A DNA stretch of 64,000 nucleotides from Streptomyces sp. CB02923 (GCF_001905005.1 NZ_LWKZ01000027.1:558001-622000); one strand, 5' to 3'. Shown: positions 40,299 through 49,530, counted from the first letter of the stretch. Notes: a model not told the origin generated them from the sequence alone. A program made the numbers and translations.

Positions 40299-41107
40299 CC
40301 GAGCCGCGCGTCGTACCGATCCTGATGTATCACGCGGTGTCCCACGCGCCCGCGCGTGCCACGCTGGACCTGTCCGTCACGCCGGAGGCGTTCGCCGAAC
40401 AGATGGCGGTGCTGGACGACGGCGGCTTCACCCCGCTGACCACCGCCGCCCTGGCGGCGGCGTGGCGGGGCGGCGGCCCGCTGCCCGCCCGGCCCGTGCT
40501 GATCACCTTCGACGACGGCTACGAGGGCGTGCACCGGCACGCCCTGCCCGCGCTGTCCAAGCACGGCTTCGCGGCCACCCTCTTCGTCTCCACGGGCTGG
40601 CTGCGCGGCCCGTACGACACCGGCGGCGGCCTCGACACCATGCTCGACTGGGACCAGACCCGCCAACTGGCCGGTGCCGGTGTGGAGATCGGCGGGCACA
40701 GTCACACCCATCCGCAGCTGGACCGGCTCTCCGACGACCGCCTGTGGTTCGAGATCACCCGCTGCAAGCAGATCGTCGCCGACGAACTGGGCGCGCTGCC
40801 GGCCTCGTTCGCGTACCCGTACGGCTACTCCAGCCGACGGGTGCGGCGGGCGGTCCGCGGTGCGGGCTTCCGGCAGTCGCTGGCGGTGGGCAACGCGCTC
40901 GCCGTGCCCCGCCAGGGCCCGTACGCGCTGGCGCGGATGACGGTACGGCGCGGTACCGGCACCGAGGAGTTCGCACGACTCGTGGCGGGCCGGGGCGTCG
41001 GGCGGACCTTCGCCCGGGACCGGGCGCTCACGAAGGGGTACGCCGTGGTCCGCAGGGCCCGTCAGGCGGTCGAGGCAGTGGGGAAGGTGCGCGAAAGCCG
41101 TGTCTGA
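40295..41107 (+). CDS. Polysaccharide deacetylase (NodB domain)
   Basis: A 270-residue CE4-type deacetylase removing N- or O-acetyl groups from a glycan. Motif 1 TFDDGYEG holds the metal and catalytic Asp, motif 2 HSHTHPQL the metal His pair, and SFAYPYGYSS motif 3. There is no signal peptide, so it acts inside the cell or on a lipid-linked intermediate. ATG 40295 overlaps the previous stop. It modifies the glycan made by the flanking transferases. Confidence 0.88.
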   Translation: MTEPRVVPILMYHAVSHAPARATLDLSVTPEAFAEQMAVLDDGGFTPLTTAALAAAWRGGGPLPARPVLITFDDGYEGVHRHALPALSKHGFAATLFVSTGWLRGPYDTGGGLDTMLDWDQTRQLAGAGVEIGGHSHTHPQLDRLSDDRLWFEITRCKQIVADELGALPASFAYPYGYSSRRVRRAVRGAGFRQSLAVGNALAVPRQGPYALARMTVRRGTGTEEFARLVAGRGVGRTFARDRALTKGYAVVRRARQAVEAVGKVRESRV

Positions 41108-44100
41108 CACGACCACCCGGACCGAGGAGCGTACGGACCCCGGACCGGCCGGCGGCGGGCGCAGGCGCCTGTTCGGCGGCCGGGGCGCCGGCGGCAAGGG
41201 CGGCGGGGGCAGCCCGCTGTTCCGCAACGCCTACGCGCTGATGCTGAACACCGGCATCTCCGGGCTGCTCGGTCTGGGGTTCTGGCTGGTCGCGGCCCGG
41301 TACTACACCGAGTCGGCGGTCGGCCAGGGCTCGGCGGCCATCGCCGCGATGAAGCTGCTGGCGGGGCTGACCTCGCTGACGCTGACCGGCGCGCTGGCGC
41401 GCTACATCCCGGTGGCGGGCCGCTCCACCGGCCGTCTCGTCCGCCGTACGTATCTGGGCAGTTCGCTGGTCGTCGCGCTGGCCGCGACGGTCTTCCTGCT
41501 CACCCTGGACCTGTGGGGGCCGTCGTACCGATTTCTGCACGGGCCCGTGCACGGTCTGGGGTTCGTCGTCGCGGTGGTCGCCTGGTCGCTGCTGACCCTC
41601 CAGGACGGCGTGCTGACCGGGCTGCGCAGCGCGCTGTGGGTGCCGGTCGGCAACCTGGTCTTCTCCGCGGTCAAACTGGCGCTGCTGATCGCGTTCGCCG
41701 CCGCGATCCCGCTGGCCGGCGTCTTCGTCTCGTGGGTCGCCGCCATCGCGGTGTCCGTACTGCCGCTGGGCTGGCTGGTCTTCCGGCGGCTGGTGCCCCG
41801 GCACGTCCAGGCCACCGAACGCACCGCGCGGCCGCCGTCGCTGCGCGAGATGGGCCGCTTCCTGGCCGGTGACTACACGGGCTCGCTGTTCTCGCTGGCC
41901 GTCGTCTACCTGGTGCCGGTACTGGTCGCCTCCCAGGTCAGCGCCACCGACAACGCGTACTTCTACATCACCACCACCATCGGCGGCACGGTCAACCTGC
42001 TCGCCATCAACATGGGCGCGTCCCTGACCGTCGAGGGCTCGCACGACCCGGCGCGGCTGGCCGAGAACACCAGGGCCGCGCTGCGCCGGATGGCCCGCAT
42101 CATGATCCCGGTCTGTCTCTTCCTGTTCGTCTGCGCGCCGTACATCCTCGCCGTCTTCGGCAAGGGGTACGCGGACGCGGCCACCCCGCTGCTGCGCTGG
42201 TTCGCGGTGGGCGCCGCGCTGCGCGTCGTGATGGAGGTCTACTTCGCCGTCCTGCGGGCGCAGAGCCGTACCTCGGGACTGGCGTACATGCAGGGCCTGC
42301 TGTGCGTCCTGGTGCTCGGCCTGACGTTGCTGCTGCTGCCGCGGATGGGGCTGACCGGCGCGGGCGTCGCGGAGATCTCCAGCCTGGCGGTGATCGTCTC
42401 GATCGCGTCCGTCAAGCTGTACCGCATCCTCAAGGGGCGGCCCTCCGCCCCCCTCACGCGGGCCCCCGCCGAAGGGCTGGCGCCGGACGGTGACCTGGCG
42501 GACCTGGCCGTCAACGGCGACCTGGGGGACGCGCGGGCGCCCCTCCCGGACACCGCCGTACCACCGGCCGGTCCGGACCGCGCGCCGGAGGCGGCGGACA
42601 CCGCGCCCGATGCGGTGCCGCACCGGCCCGGCTGGGCGCAGCGGACCCTGGGGGACGTCGATACGGTCCCGCTGGGTCTGCACGTGGACTTCGACCACAT
42701 GGAACGCCGGCCGGACGTCCGGCCACCGGCGCCGTCCTGGGCGCACCCGAACGGAGACGGCTCCGGAGACGGGGACAGGGACAGGGACGGCCACCGCGGT
42801 ACGGAGCGGACGGTGAACGCGGCGAAAGCGGACGCCCCAGCGACCGCGTCCACCACACCCACCACCGCCACACCCGTCACCACTTCCCCCACCACCGCTG
42901 CACCCACCACCACACCCCCCACCACCCCGCCTCCTGCTGCCACACCCCCCACTCCACCCCCTTCCACCACACCCACCGCTCCCCCACCCCCCACACCCCC
43001 GCTCGCCGCCCGGCTCGCGGCGGCCGTCCCCTTCGGCACCCGGCTCACGGCCCGGCTGGGCGGGCGCCCCGACATCGGCGTCTGGGCGCTGCTGGTCGCC
43101 GCCGTCACGCTGTTCTGGCTGCCGCTGCGCGGCATGGGCGACGCCGACCTGGACCGGATGGGCGGGCTCGGCCTGATCAGCGTGCTGCCCGCGGCGACCC
43201 TGCTGGGCGCCGTGCTGCTCGTGCTGGCCTTCGCGTCGGCCCTGTGGCTGTCCCGGCCGCGGCGCGCCCTGCTGGCGGCCGTACTGATCCTCACCGTGGT
43301 GGCCCTGCACGCGCTGCCCGCCGTCCTGGAGGCCGAACCGCGCTTCGCGACGGCCTGGCAGCACCTGGGTTTCCTGGACTACATCGGCCGGACCGGTACC
43401 GCGGTGCCGGACCTGGACGCGCGCTGGAGCTGGCCGGGCTTCTTCGCCGCGGCCCAGTTCCTCGCCGAGGCGTGCGGTGTCACGGACTTCACCGAGGTGC
43501 TGCGCTGGTGGCCGCTGACCATCCAGCTGCTGTATCTGGCCCCGGTGTTCCTGCTGCTGAAGTCCGTACGGGCGAGCTGGCGGGCGAAGTGGAGCGCGGC
43601 GTGGCTGTTCGCGCTGTGCGGCTGGGTCGGCCAGGACTACTTCTCCCCGCAGGGCTTCACGTACCTGCTCTACCTGGTCTTCGCGGCGATCCTGCTGGTG
43701 TGGTTCCGCGACCCGCGGGTGCTGCGCGGCAAGCGGTGGCCCGGCGAGGCCGAGGTCGTACCGGCCGGGCGTGGGCAGCGGGTGGCGCTGCTGGCCGTGC
43801 TGGCCCTGCTGTTCACGGCGTCCGTGGCGGGCCACCAGCTCACCCCGTTCGTGATGCTGGGCGTGCTGACCTTCCTGGTGCTGGTGCGCCGTACGTCCTT
43901 GTACGGGCTGCCGCTGCTGTTCGGCGTGGTGGTCGTGGTCTGGGTCGGTTTCCTCGCCGAGCCGTACTGGTCCGGGCACTTCGACGAGCTGTTCGGCGGG
44001 ATCGGCGGCTTCGGCGGAAACGTCTCCTCATCCGTCACCGGCCGGATCGGCACCGGCGACAGCACCCACAAGCTGGTGCTGTACGCGCGGGTGGCGCTGG

Positions 44101-45047
44101 CCGGCGGCGTCATGGCGCTGGCCTGCTGGGGCGTGCTGCGACGGCGTGCCGCCGGGTTCTCCGAACGCTCGCTGCTGGTGCTGACCTTCGTACCGTTCCT
44201 CGCCTTCGGCATGCAGTCCTACGGCGGCGAGATGGCGCTGCGGGTGTTCATGTTCGCGCTGCCCGGCGCCTGCGTCCTCGGGGCGCTCGCGCTGTTCCCG
44301 CGCGCCGTCGGCAGCCGCCGCGGCCTGGGCCCGCTCGCCGCCCTGCTGACCGGCGTGGTGCTGGTGACCGGGTTCCTGGTGGCCCGTTGGGGCAACGAGC
44401 CGTTTGAACGCGTCCGGCCGGGCGAGGTGGCCGCGATGGACTACGTCTACGCGCACGACCGGCCCACGGCGCGGGTGCTCTGGCCGACCAACGACACGGT
44501 CAACGACGTCACCCCGGCCACGCCGTGGGGGGCGAAGGACATGGAACGGGTGCAGTACGTGCCCGTACTCGCCCCGCGAGACCCGGTCCTGACCGACTCG
44601 CTCGTCAACGCGCTGCGCGACGCCGGACCGCACTCCTACTTCATGGTCAACCGCGGTCAGACGGAATCGCTGCGCCTGGGCGCGGGCTACGCCGCCACCT
44701 GGGAGCAGCGGCTGCGCACCGCGCTGGACCAGCGCCCCGAACTGCGCCGCGTCATGAGCAACAAGGACGCGGCGCTGTACGAACTCGGTCAGCAGCAGCC
44801 GGGCCCGGTGGCCGAGCCGGATCCCGGCCCGGTCGGCCCGCGCATCACCTGGACGTCGTGGTCGGTGGTCGGCGCGCTGGCGGCCGGTGCCCTGCTCCTG
44901 CTGCTCGCGGCCCGCGAGGTGGTGCGGGTGGCGCTGCCGCCGGGTGTGCGCAAGCTCCGGTGGATGCAGAGTTCCTTCTGGTTCACGCTGCCCCTGCTGC
45001 TGGTCTTCCTGGTGGCACTCGTCCAGCGGTTCGTGACGATGTCGTGA
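41100..45047 (+). CDS. Wzx-like flippase fused to a large GT-C-like membrane domain
   Basis: A 1315-residue protein with two membrane halves. Residues about 40-445 resemble polysaccharide flippases (12-14 helices; LNTGISGLLGLGFWLVAARY, YFYITTTIGGTVNLLAINMG). A hydrophilic linker of about 200 residues follows, with a 55-residue Thr/Pro tract near 577-632. The C-terminal half (about 650-1315) has 10 or more helices, with GQDYFSPQGFTYLLYL, an outside loop after LVARWGNEPFERVRPGE and a last helix; it resembles Streptomyces GT-C or polymerase-like membrane proteins. GTG 41100 overlaps the deacetylase by 8 bp. It likely exports and finishes the polysaccharide. Confidence 0.75.
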   Translation: MSDTTTRTEERTDPGPAGGGRRRLFGGRGAGGKGGGGSPLFRNAYALMLNTGISGLLGLGFWLVAARYYTESAVGQGSAAIAAMKLLAGLTSLTLTGALARYIPVAGRSTGRLVRRTYLGSSLVVALAATVFLLTLDLWGPSYRFLHGPVHGLGFVVAVVAWSLLTLQDGVLTGLRSALWVPVGNLVFSAVKLALLIAFAAAIPLAGVFVSWVAAIAVSVLPLGWLVFRRLVPRHVQATERTARPPSLREMGRFLAGDYTGSLFSLAVVYLVPVLVASQVSATDNAYFYITTTIGGTVNLLAINMGASLTVEGSHDPARLAENTRAALRRMARIMIPVCLFLFVCAPYILAVFGKGYADAATPLLRWFAVGAALRVVMEVYFAVLRAQSRTSGLAYMQGLLCVLVLGLTLLLLPRMGLTGAGVAEISSLAVIVSIASVKLYRILKGRPSAPLTRAPAEGLAPDGDLADLAVNGDLGDARAPLPDTAVPPAGPDRAPEAADTAPDAVPHRPGWAQRTLGDVDTVPLGLHVDFDHMERRPDVRPPAPSWAHPNGDGSGDGDRDRDGHRGTERTVNAAKADAPATASTTPTTATPVTTSPTTAAPTTTPPTTPPPAATPPTPPPSTTPTAPPPPTPPLAARLAAAVPFGTRLTARLGGRPDIGVWALLVAAVTLFWLPLRGMGDADLDRMGGLGLISVLPAATLLGAVLLVLAFASALWLSRPRRALLAAVLILTVVALHALPAVLEAEPRFATAWQHLGFLDYIGRTGTAVPDLDARWSWPGFFAAAQFLAEACGVTDFTEVLRWWPLTIQLLYLAPVFLLLKSVRASWRAKWSAAWLFALCGWVGQDYFSPQGFTYLLYLVFAAILLVWFRDPRVLRGKRWPGEAEVVPAGRGQRVALLAVLALLFTASVAGHQLTPFVMLGVLTFLVLVRRTSLYGLPLLFGVVVVVWVGFLAEPYWSGHFDELFGGIGGFGGNVSSSVTGRIGTGDSTHKLVLYARVALAGGVMALACWGVLRRRAAGFSERSLLVLTFVPFLAFGMQSYGGEMALRVFMFALPGACVLGALALFPRAVGSRRGLGPLAALLTGVVLVTGFLVARWGNEPFERVRPGEVAAMDYVYAHDRPTARVLWPTNDTVNDVTPATPWGAKDMERVQYVPVLAPRDPVLTDSLVNALRDAGPHSYFMVNRGQTESLRLGAGYAATWEQRLRTALDQRPELRRVMSNKDAALYELGQQQPGPVAEPDPGPVGPRITWTSWSVVGALAAGALLLLLAAREVVRVALPPGVRKLRWMQSSFWFTLPLLLVFLVALVQRFVTMS

Positions 45048-45063
45048 GCCGCCGGGCGGCGGC
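45048..45063. terminator. Short hairpin between converging genes
   Basis: GCCGCC, loop GGGC, GGCGGC, in the 18-bp gap between the flippase fusion and the GH39-like gene. It could stop transcription from both sides; the stem is only 6 bp. Confidence 0.5.
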
Positions 45064-45065
45064 CG

Positions 45066-46520
45066 TCAGGAGCGCTTCAGCCACTGGATGCCGTACGCGT
45101 CGAGCGTGACGCGCTGCCCGTCCACCGTCGTCCGGACGGGACGGCCGGAGGTGTTGACGGCCAGGATGTCCTCACCGTCGGCGAGGACCCGGACGTCCGC
45201 CCGGCCGTCCGCGGCGACGTCGACGCGCTCGTAGGACGTACCGGGCGGGAACGCGCGGGAGAAGCGGGACAGCAGGTCCATCATGGGCAGCCGGCCGCCG
45301 CCGCCGCGCAGGTCGGTGCTGCGCCACAGGCAGCCGGGGCAGTCGCCGCTCTCCTTCTCCGGGTTCCAGTAGAAGCCGCTGGTGGCGCCGCCCTCCGTCA
45401 TGGAGATCAGCGCGCTCGCCTGGACGGCGGTGCGGCGCGCCTCGCTCCAGCCGCTGCGGTCGTCGTTGGCGTCCGCGACTTCGACGTACCACTCCGCCCA
45501 CCACAGCGGCAGCCCCGTCGTCTCCCGCAGCCAGCGCCCGGTGTCGGCGAACTTGCGGGTGGCGGCGAACGCGTCCGGCACGTACCGGTCGTCCTTGGTG
45601 TAGCTGGAGCCGTCCACGACGACGAAGTCCGCGCCCGCCTTGTGCGCGTTCCAGTACTCGACGGCGTCGACGGTGCGCTGGTCCAGGCTGCCCCAGGGGC
45701 CCTTGACGTCGGAGGCGTAGGTGTCGTCACCGGGCGGGTGGCTGTCCATGACCGCGTACGGGCCGCCCACCTGGTTGTCCTTGTCGGCCTTCTTCAGCTC
45801 CCGGTAGACCATGTTGTACAGGCGGGTGTAGCCCTCCTGATCCCAGCGGTTCCTGGACTCGTCGAAGAAGCCCTTGAACTCGTTCCAGACGATGAAGTGC
45901 CGGATGTCGGGGTAGCGGCGGGCGATCGTGCCGACCAGCGCGGCGAAGTCCGCGTAGTGCTCCGGGCTCGGCGCCTTCTCCAGGGCGCTCCAGTCCGTCT
46001 CGCCCGCCTTGCCGCCCTTCATCCAGTCGGGGGCGCAGCACAGCGTCAGTACGGGCGTGCCACCGGTGCGGCGCATCAGGTCGACGCGGCTGTCCAGCTC
46101 CTTGAAGTCGTACGTTCCCGGACTCGGTTCGGGGTTCTGTGCGCCCCAGCCCATGATGTGCTGGTTCTGCGGCATCGGGTCGGCGGACAGCAGCCGGCCG
46201 GCGCTGCGCGTGGCGGCCTTGTTGCCGCGGTCCGCGCTGTACTCGGTGTGCGTGAAGCCCCAGCCCACCTGCGCGGCGGGCGAGGTGGCGGCCGGTCCGC
46301 CGTTGCTGCCGCTCTCCGGCGGGAAGCCGCACATGGCCAGGGCCATCGCCAGTACGGCCACGCCCATCGCGAGCAGGGCGGTGGCCCGGGGCCGGTTGCG
46401 GAGCCTGCGGCTTTTCCCGGTGCTGTCGTCGGCGCCCGGCGCATTCGCCGGGCCCGGCGGCCGGACCGTTTCCGTACCGCCGTGCCGGTCCCCGCCGTGA
46501 CGTTCCCCATGACGTCCCAC
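45066..46520 (-). CDS. GH39-like glycoside hydrolase, membrane-anchored or secreted
   Basis: A 484-residue protein. After a 45-residue His/Arg/Gly-rich cytoplasmic leader, one helix (TALLAMGVAVLAMALAMCGF) exports the enzyme; Cys64 sits where a lipobox Cys would, but the -1 Met is unusual. The TIM barrel from about 85 resembles GH39 beta-xylosidases: FIVWNEFKG holds the acid/base Glu and LPLWWAEWYVE the nucleophile Glu. A beta domain ends at TLDAYGIQWLKRS. GTG 46520 start. Opposite strand from the polysaccharide operon, it may trim the same glycan. Confidence 0.78.
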   Translation of the reverse strand: MGRHGERHGGDRHGGTETVRPPGPANAPGADDSTGKSRRLRNRPRATALLAMGVAVLAMALAMCGFPPESGSNGGPAATSPAAQVGWGFTHTEYSADRGNKAATRSAGRLLSADPMPQNQHIMGWGAQNPEPSPGTYDFKELDSRVDLMRRTGGTPVLTLCCAPDWMKGGKAGETDWSALEKAPSPEHYADFAALVGTIARRYPDIRHFIVWNEFKGFFDESRNRWDQEGYTRLYNMVYRELKKADKDNQVGGPYAVMDSHPPGDDTYASDVKGPWGSLDQRTVDAVEYWNAHKAGADFVVVDGSSYTKDDRYVPDAFAATRKFADTGRWLRETTGLPLWWAEWYVEVADANDDRSGWSEARRTAVQASALISMTEGGATSGFYWNPEKESGDCPGCLWRSTDLRGGGGRLPMMDLLSRFSRAFPPGTSYERVDVAADGRADVRVLADGEDILAVNTSGRPVRTTVDGQRVTLDAYGIQWLKRS

Positions 46521-46675
46521 GAGGGGCCAGCCTAGCCAGCTTCGCGGGCCGGACGGCCGGTTTCCCGGTAAGTGCAGGGGCCGTTCCGCCTTCCTTGGGA
46601 GTTCCGGGAGAAAGACCTGGGCGGCAGGGGAAATTCCATGTACGCGGTGGCCGGTGTTGCCGGATCATGGTGGTC

Positions 46676-47788
46676 ATGTGTGCCGACCACGTCCAGCCGT
46701 CCGCCGCCGAGGAGTCCCTCCCGATCCGTCTGAACATGGACGACAGCGATTCGCCGTCCGATGTCGTCGACGCCCTGTTCCTGGGGCGGTTCGCCAGCGG
46801 TGAGCAGCCGTACGCGCGCAGCCGCTCGGTGGACCGGGTCAAATCCGGCCTGACGCTGCTGCCGCCCGGCGCCAAGGTGCTGCGCTCGGCACGCGACGAG
46901 GACCGCAGCGCCACCCTCGCCGAGGGCGACGGCTTCACCCTGCTGGTGTCGCGGTGGAACCGCGGCGCGGACGTGACCGTGACGGCCACCACCGACGAGC
47001 TGGCCCAGAAGGTGCTGGGCCAGTCCGCGGACGGCGCGGAGGACGAGCCGGAGCCGCAGCCGGAGAACGTCTCGATGGGCTTCTGGTACCTCTCCCCCCG
47101 GCGCGGCCCGCACCGTACGACCCGGCAGATCTCCGCCGGCACCTGGGACGAGATCAGCCCCAACTACACCGCGCCGGTGTCCGAGGCCCTGGAGCGGCTG
47201 ATGAAGGTGGCGCCGGAGGAGATCTCCGGGCGGCTGCTCCTGCTGCACGGGCCGCCGGGCACGGGCAAGACGTCCGCGCTGCGCACCCTGGCCCGCTCCT
47301 GGCGCGACTGGTGCCAGGTCGACTGCGTACTGGACCCGGAGCGCCTCTTCAACGACATCGGCTACCTGATGGACATCGCCATCGGTGAGGACGACGTGGC
47401 GGGCAAGGGGCGCTGGCGGCTGCTCCTGCTGGAGGACTGCGACGAGCTGATCCGCGGCGAGGCCAAGCACACGGCGGGGCAGGCGCTGTCCCGGCTGCTG
47501 AACCTGACGGACGGGCTGCTGGGCCAGGGCCGCAACGTCCTGGTCGGGGTGACGACCAACGAGGACCTGGAGCGGATGCACCCCGCGGTGGTGCGGCCGG
47601 GCCGCTGCCTGGCCCGTATCGAGGTGGGTCCGCTGAACCGCACGGAAGCGGTGCGGTGGCTCGGCAGGGAGGACGGCATCGGCCGCGACGGCGCGACCCT
47701 GGCGGAGCTGTACGCGCTGCGCCGCGGCACCGGCCCGGCCTCGGTCCCGTCGCAGGACTCGGGGGCGGACGCGGGGCTGTATCTGTAG
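46676..47788 (+). CDS. AAA ATPase with DUF5925 N-domain
   Basis: A 370-residue ATPase. The N-terminal 150 residues match the DUF5925 type. The AAA core has Walker A GPPGTGKT (192-199), Walker B LLLLEDCDE near 250 and the sensor-like VGVTTNEDL, then VVRPGRCLARIEVGPL. ATG 46676 is the likely start; ATG 46667 is 9 bp upstream. AAA proteins of this form remodel proteins or complexes; partner unknown. Two tiny Cys-rich genes follow. Confidence 0.82.
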   Translation: MCADHVQPSAAEESLPIRLNMDDSDSPSDVVDALFLGRFASGEQPYARSRSVDRVKSGLTLLPPGAKVLRSARDEDRSATLAEGDGFTLLVSRWNRGADVTVTATTDELAQKVLGQSADGAEDEPEPQPENVSMGFWYLSPRRGPHRTTRQISAGTWDEISPNYTAPVSEALERLMKVAPEEISGRLLLLHGPPGTGKTSALRTLARSWRDWCQVDCVLDPERLFNDIGYLMDIAIGEDDVAGKGRWRLLLLEDCDELIRGEAKHTAGQALSRLLNLTDGLLGQGRNVLVGVTTNEDLERMHPAVVRPGRCLARIEVGPLNRTEAVRWLGREDGIGRDGATLAELYALRRGTGPASVPSQDSGADAGLYL

Positions 47789-47900
47789 GTTCTCCCCGGT
47801 CAGGCGTGCGGCACCCGCAGCCGTACGGCGGTCCGCCGGCCGATCAACCGGTCTCCCCAAACCGCAGCGGTGCCCCGCGCCGGAGAGGAGGATGGGAGCC

Positions 47901-48038
47901 ATGGCTGATCAGATGCCGCCGGAGAAGTACTGCCCGGACTGCGGAGGTACCGGTGAAGTTGAGTGGGAGACGCAGGGCGGTAACACCGTGAAAACGCAGT
48001 GCAGTGGATGTGCCGGTACGGGCAAGGTGCCGGCATGA
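47901..48038 (+). CDS. 45-residue DnaJ-type zinc-finger protein
   Basis: ATG 47901 follows GAGAGGAGG and overlaps the next ATG (ATGA at 48035-48038). The product has CPDCGGTG and CSGCAGTG, two CxxCxGxG repeats as in the DnaJ zinc-finger domain, enough for one zinc site. Such mini proteins are common in actinobacteria. It may help fold or hold the product of the coupled gene; this is a guess. Confidence 0.75.
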   Translation: MADQMPPEKYCPDCGGTGEVEWETQGGNTVKTQCSGCAGTGKVPA

Positions 48039-48391
48039 GCCAGGGAAGGCCGCGCGGCGGGCCGATCGGCGTGGATCCGCGCCATGTCGGCGTACTGCTG
48101 TGCCCGTGCGGCCAGGACACGGTGAAGCTGCCGGGCCAGTACGAGGCGCTGTGCCTTCGCTGCTACGCGTTGGCGCGCGCGGCGTACGAGCGGCGTATGG
48201 CCAACGGCAACCATCGCGGCATAGCGGCCAACATCGCAGGCGACACCTGTATGGCATGTGAAGGGGACGACGTGGACGCGGACGGCTGCCTGTGGTGGTG
48301 CAACCACTGCCACATCGTCACACGCGTTGCCTACCCGGCCCCTTACCCCGGCCTCCCCCGGCCCAAAGGCCGCCCCGCCTGGCTGCGCTGA
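48035..48391 (+). CDS. Small Cys-rich hypothetical protein
   Basis: A 118-residue soluble protein with Cys pairs in LLCPCG, ALCLRCYALA, DTCMACEGDD and WCNHCHIVTR, suitable for two zinc sites. ATG 48035 overlaps the preceding gene by 4 bp, so the two are coupled. Codon use has more A/T at third positions than neighbours, which with the size hints at phage or plasmid ancestry. No family recognised. Confidence 0.7.
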   Translation: MSQGRPRGGPIGVDPRHVGVLLCPCGQDTVKLPGQYEALCLRCYALARAAYERRMANGNHRGIAANIAGDTCMACEGDDVDADGCLWWCNHCHIVTRVAYPAPYPGLPRPKGRPAWLR

Positions 48392-48455
48392 ACGATGCGC
48401 ACGGCAGGGCCCCGCTCGCACGCCGCCCAGGCGCGCGGGCGGGGCTCCTTGCTGG

Positions 48456-48884
48456 TCAGGTGTCGTTCTTCGCGTACGCCTGCCGGTCCGCGGGCAGTTC
48501 CCGCACGAGGCAGAAGGGGTGTCCGGCGGGGTCGGCGTAGACGCGGAAGCCGCGTGGCGGTGCGTCGTGGGTGGAGTCGAGCAGGGTGCCGCCCGCGTCC
48601 AGCACGCGCTGGTGGGCGGCTTCCAGGTCGTTGACGCCGAGGTCCAGGTGGGACTGCTGGGGGTGGTCCGGGTCGGGCCAGCGGGGCGGTTGGTGGCCGG
48701 GGGCGCGCTGGAAGGCGAGGACCGTGCCGTGGTCGGTGTGCAGGGTGACCCAGTCGTCGTCGGTGGTCCAGAGGGGGGTGCGGCGGTTGATCTCGCCGCC
48801 GAGCAGGTCCGCGTAGAAGCGGGCGAGCCGCAGGGGGTCGGGGCAGTCCAGGGCGGTGCACTGGACGCGGGCGACGGCGGTCAC
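48456..48884 (-). CDS. VOC-family (glyoxalase-like) protein
   Basis: A 142-residue protein of the vicinal-oxygen-chelate fold with two beta-alpha-beta-beta-beta halves: VQCTALDCPDPLRLARFYAD and the second half HLDLGVNDLEAAHQRVLDAG ending YADPAGHPFCLV. Metal ligands are not all obvious, so it may be a resistance or binding protein rather than an enzyme. GTG 48884 overlaps the GntR stop (GTGA); both form an operon. Confidence 0.83.
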   Translation of the reverse strand: MTAVARVQCTALDCPDPLRLARFYADLLGGEINRRTPLWTTDDDWVTLHTDHGTVLAFQRAPGHQPPRWPDPDHPQQSHLDLGVNDLEAAHQRVLDAGGTLLDSTHDAPPRGFRVYADPAGHPFCLVRELPADRQAYAKNDT

Positions 48885-49279
48885 GCGTCGTCTCCGTAGG
48901 TGGCGCGCAGGGCGTCCGCGACCGCCGCGAGGGCGGCGGGGTGGTCCAGGCCGAGCCGGCGGGCGCGCCGGGCGTAGGAGGCGGCGGCCGCGGCCGCTTC
49001 CTTGTCGGCCGCCTCGCCGGCCGCCGCGATGAAGGTGCCGTTGCGTCCCCGCGTCTCGATCACGCCGTCCGTCTCCAGGGCGCGGTAGGCCTTGGCGACG
49101 GTGTTGGCGGCCAGGCCGAGCTGCTCGGCGAGGCCGCGTACGGTGGGCAGTTTGCGGCCGACCGGCAGGCCGCCGGCGCGGACCTGTCCGGCGATCTGGG
49201 CCCGGACCTGCTCGAACGGCGCGTCCGACGCGTCCGGGTCGATGGTCAGCCGCAGGGGCGGCGCTTGCTGGACGGCCAC
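48881..49279 (-). CDS. YtrA-subfamily GntR regulator
   Basis: A 132-residue short GntR protein. The winged helix at about 15-85 includes FEQVRAQIAGQVRAGGLPVG and the recognition segment LGLAANTVAKAYRALETDG, followed by the brief YtrA dimer tail. GTG 49279 follows AGGAG 8 nt upstream; the frame is open to 49393, but that part is Pro/Arg-rich. YtrA types often control an ABC transporter; none is here, so it likely controls itself and the VOC gene. Confidence 0.82.
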   Translation of the reverse strand: MAVQQAPPLRLTIDPDASDAPFEQVRAQIAGQVRAGGLPVGRKLPTVRGLAEQLGLAANTVAKAYRALETDGVIETRGRNGTFIAAAGEAADKEAAAAAASYARRARRLGLDHPAALAAVADALRATYGDDA

Positions 49280-49461
49280 GGTGGCGCTCCTGGTACGGGG
49301 GTTGCGGGGGACGCGGGGGGGGGTGGGTCGCCCCCATTGTGCGCCAGGGGCGCCCGCCGTGTCCGCAGGGCCGCTCATGTCGTGCCGCGGCACCGGCTCC
49401 GCCGCCGGTCCGGGCGGAGTGCGCGCCGGTTGTGCGCGCTCCCCCGGCGCGCCGTTCGCTC

Positions 49462-49530
49462 CACCTCCGGTGTCGTAGGCCCGACACCTCCGGTGCTGTA
49501 CGCCCTACACCTCCAGTGTCGTACCGGTCG
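49462..49530. repeat. 23-bp tandem repeat, three copies, into the end of asnB
   Basis: CACCTCC(G/A)GTG starts at 49462, 49485 and 49508, an exact 23-bp period. The third copy lies in the asnB coding end (stop TAG at 49505-49507), so the repeats probably arose by duplication of that gene end. Confidence 0.85.
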
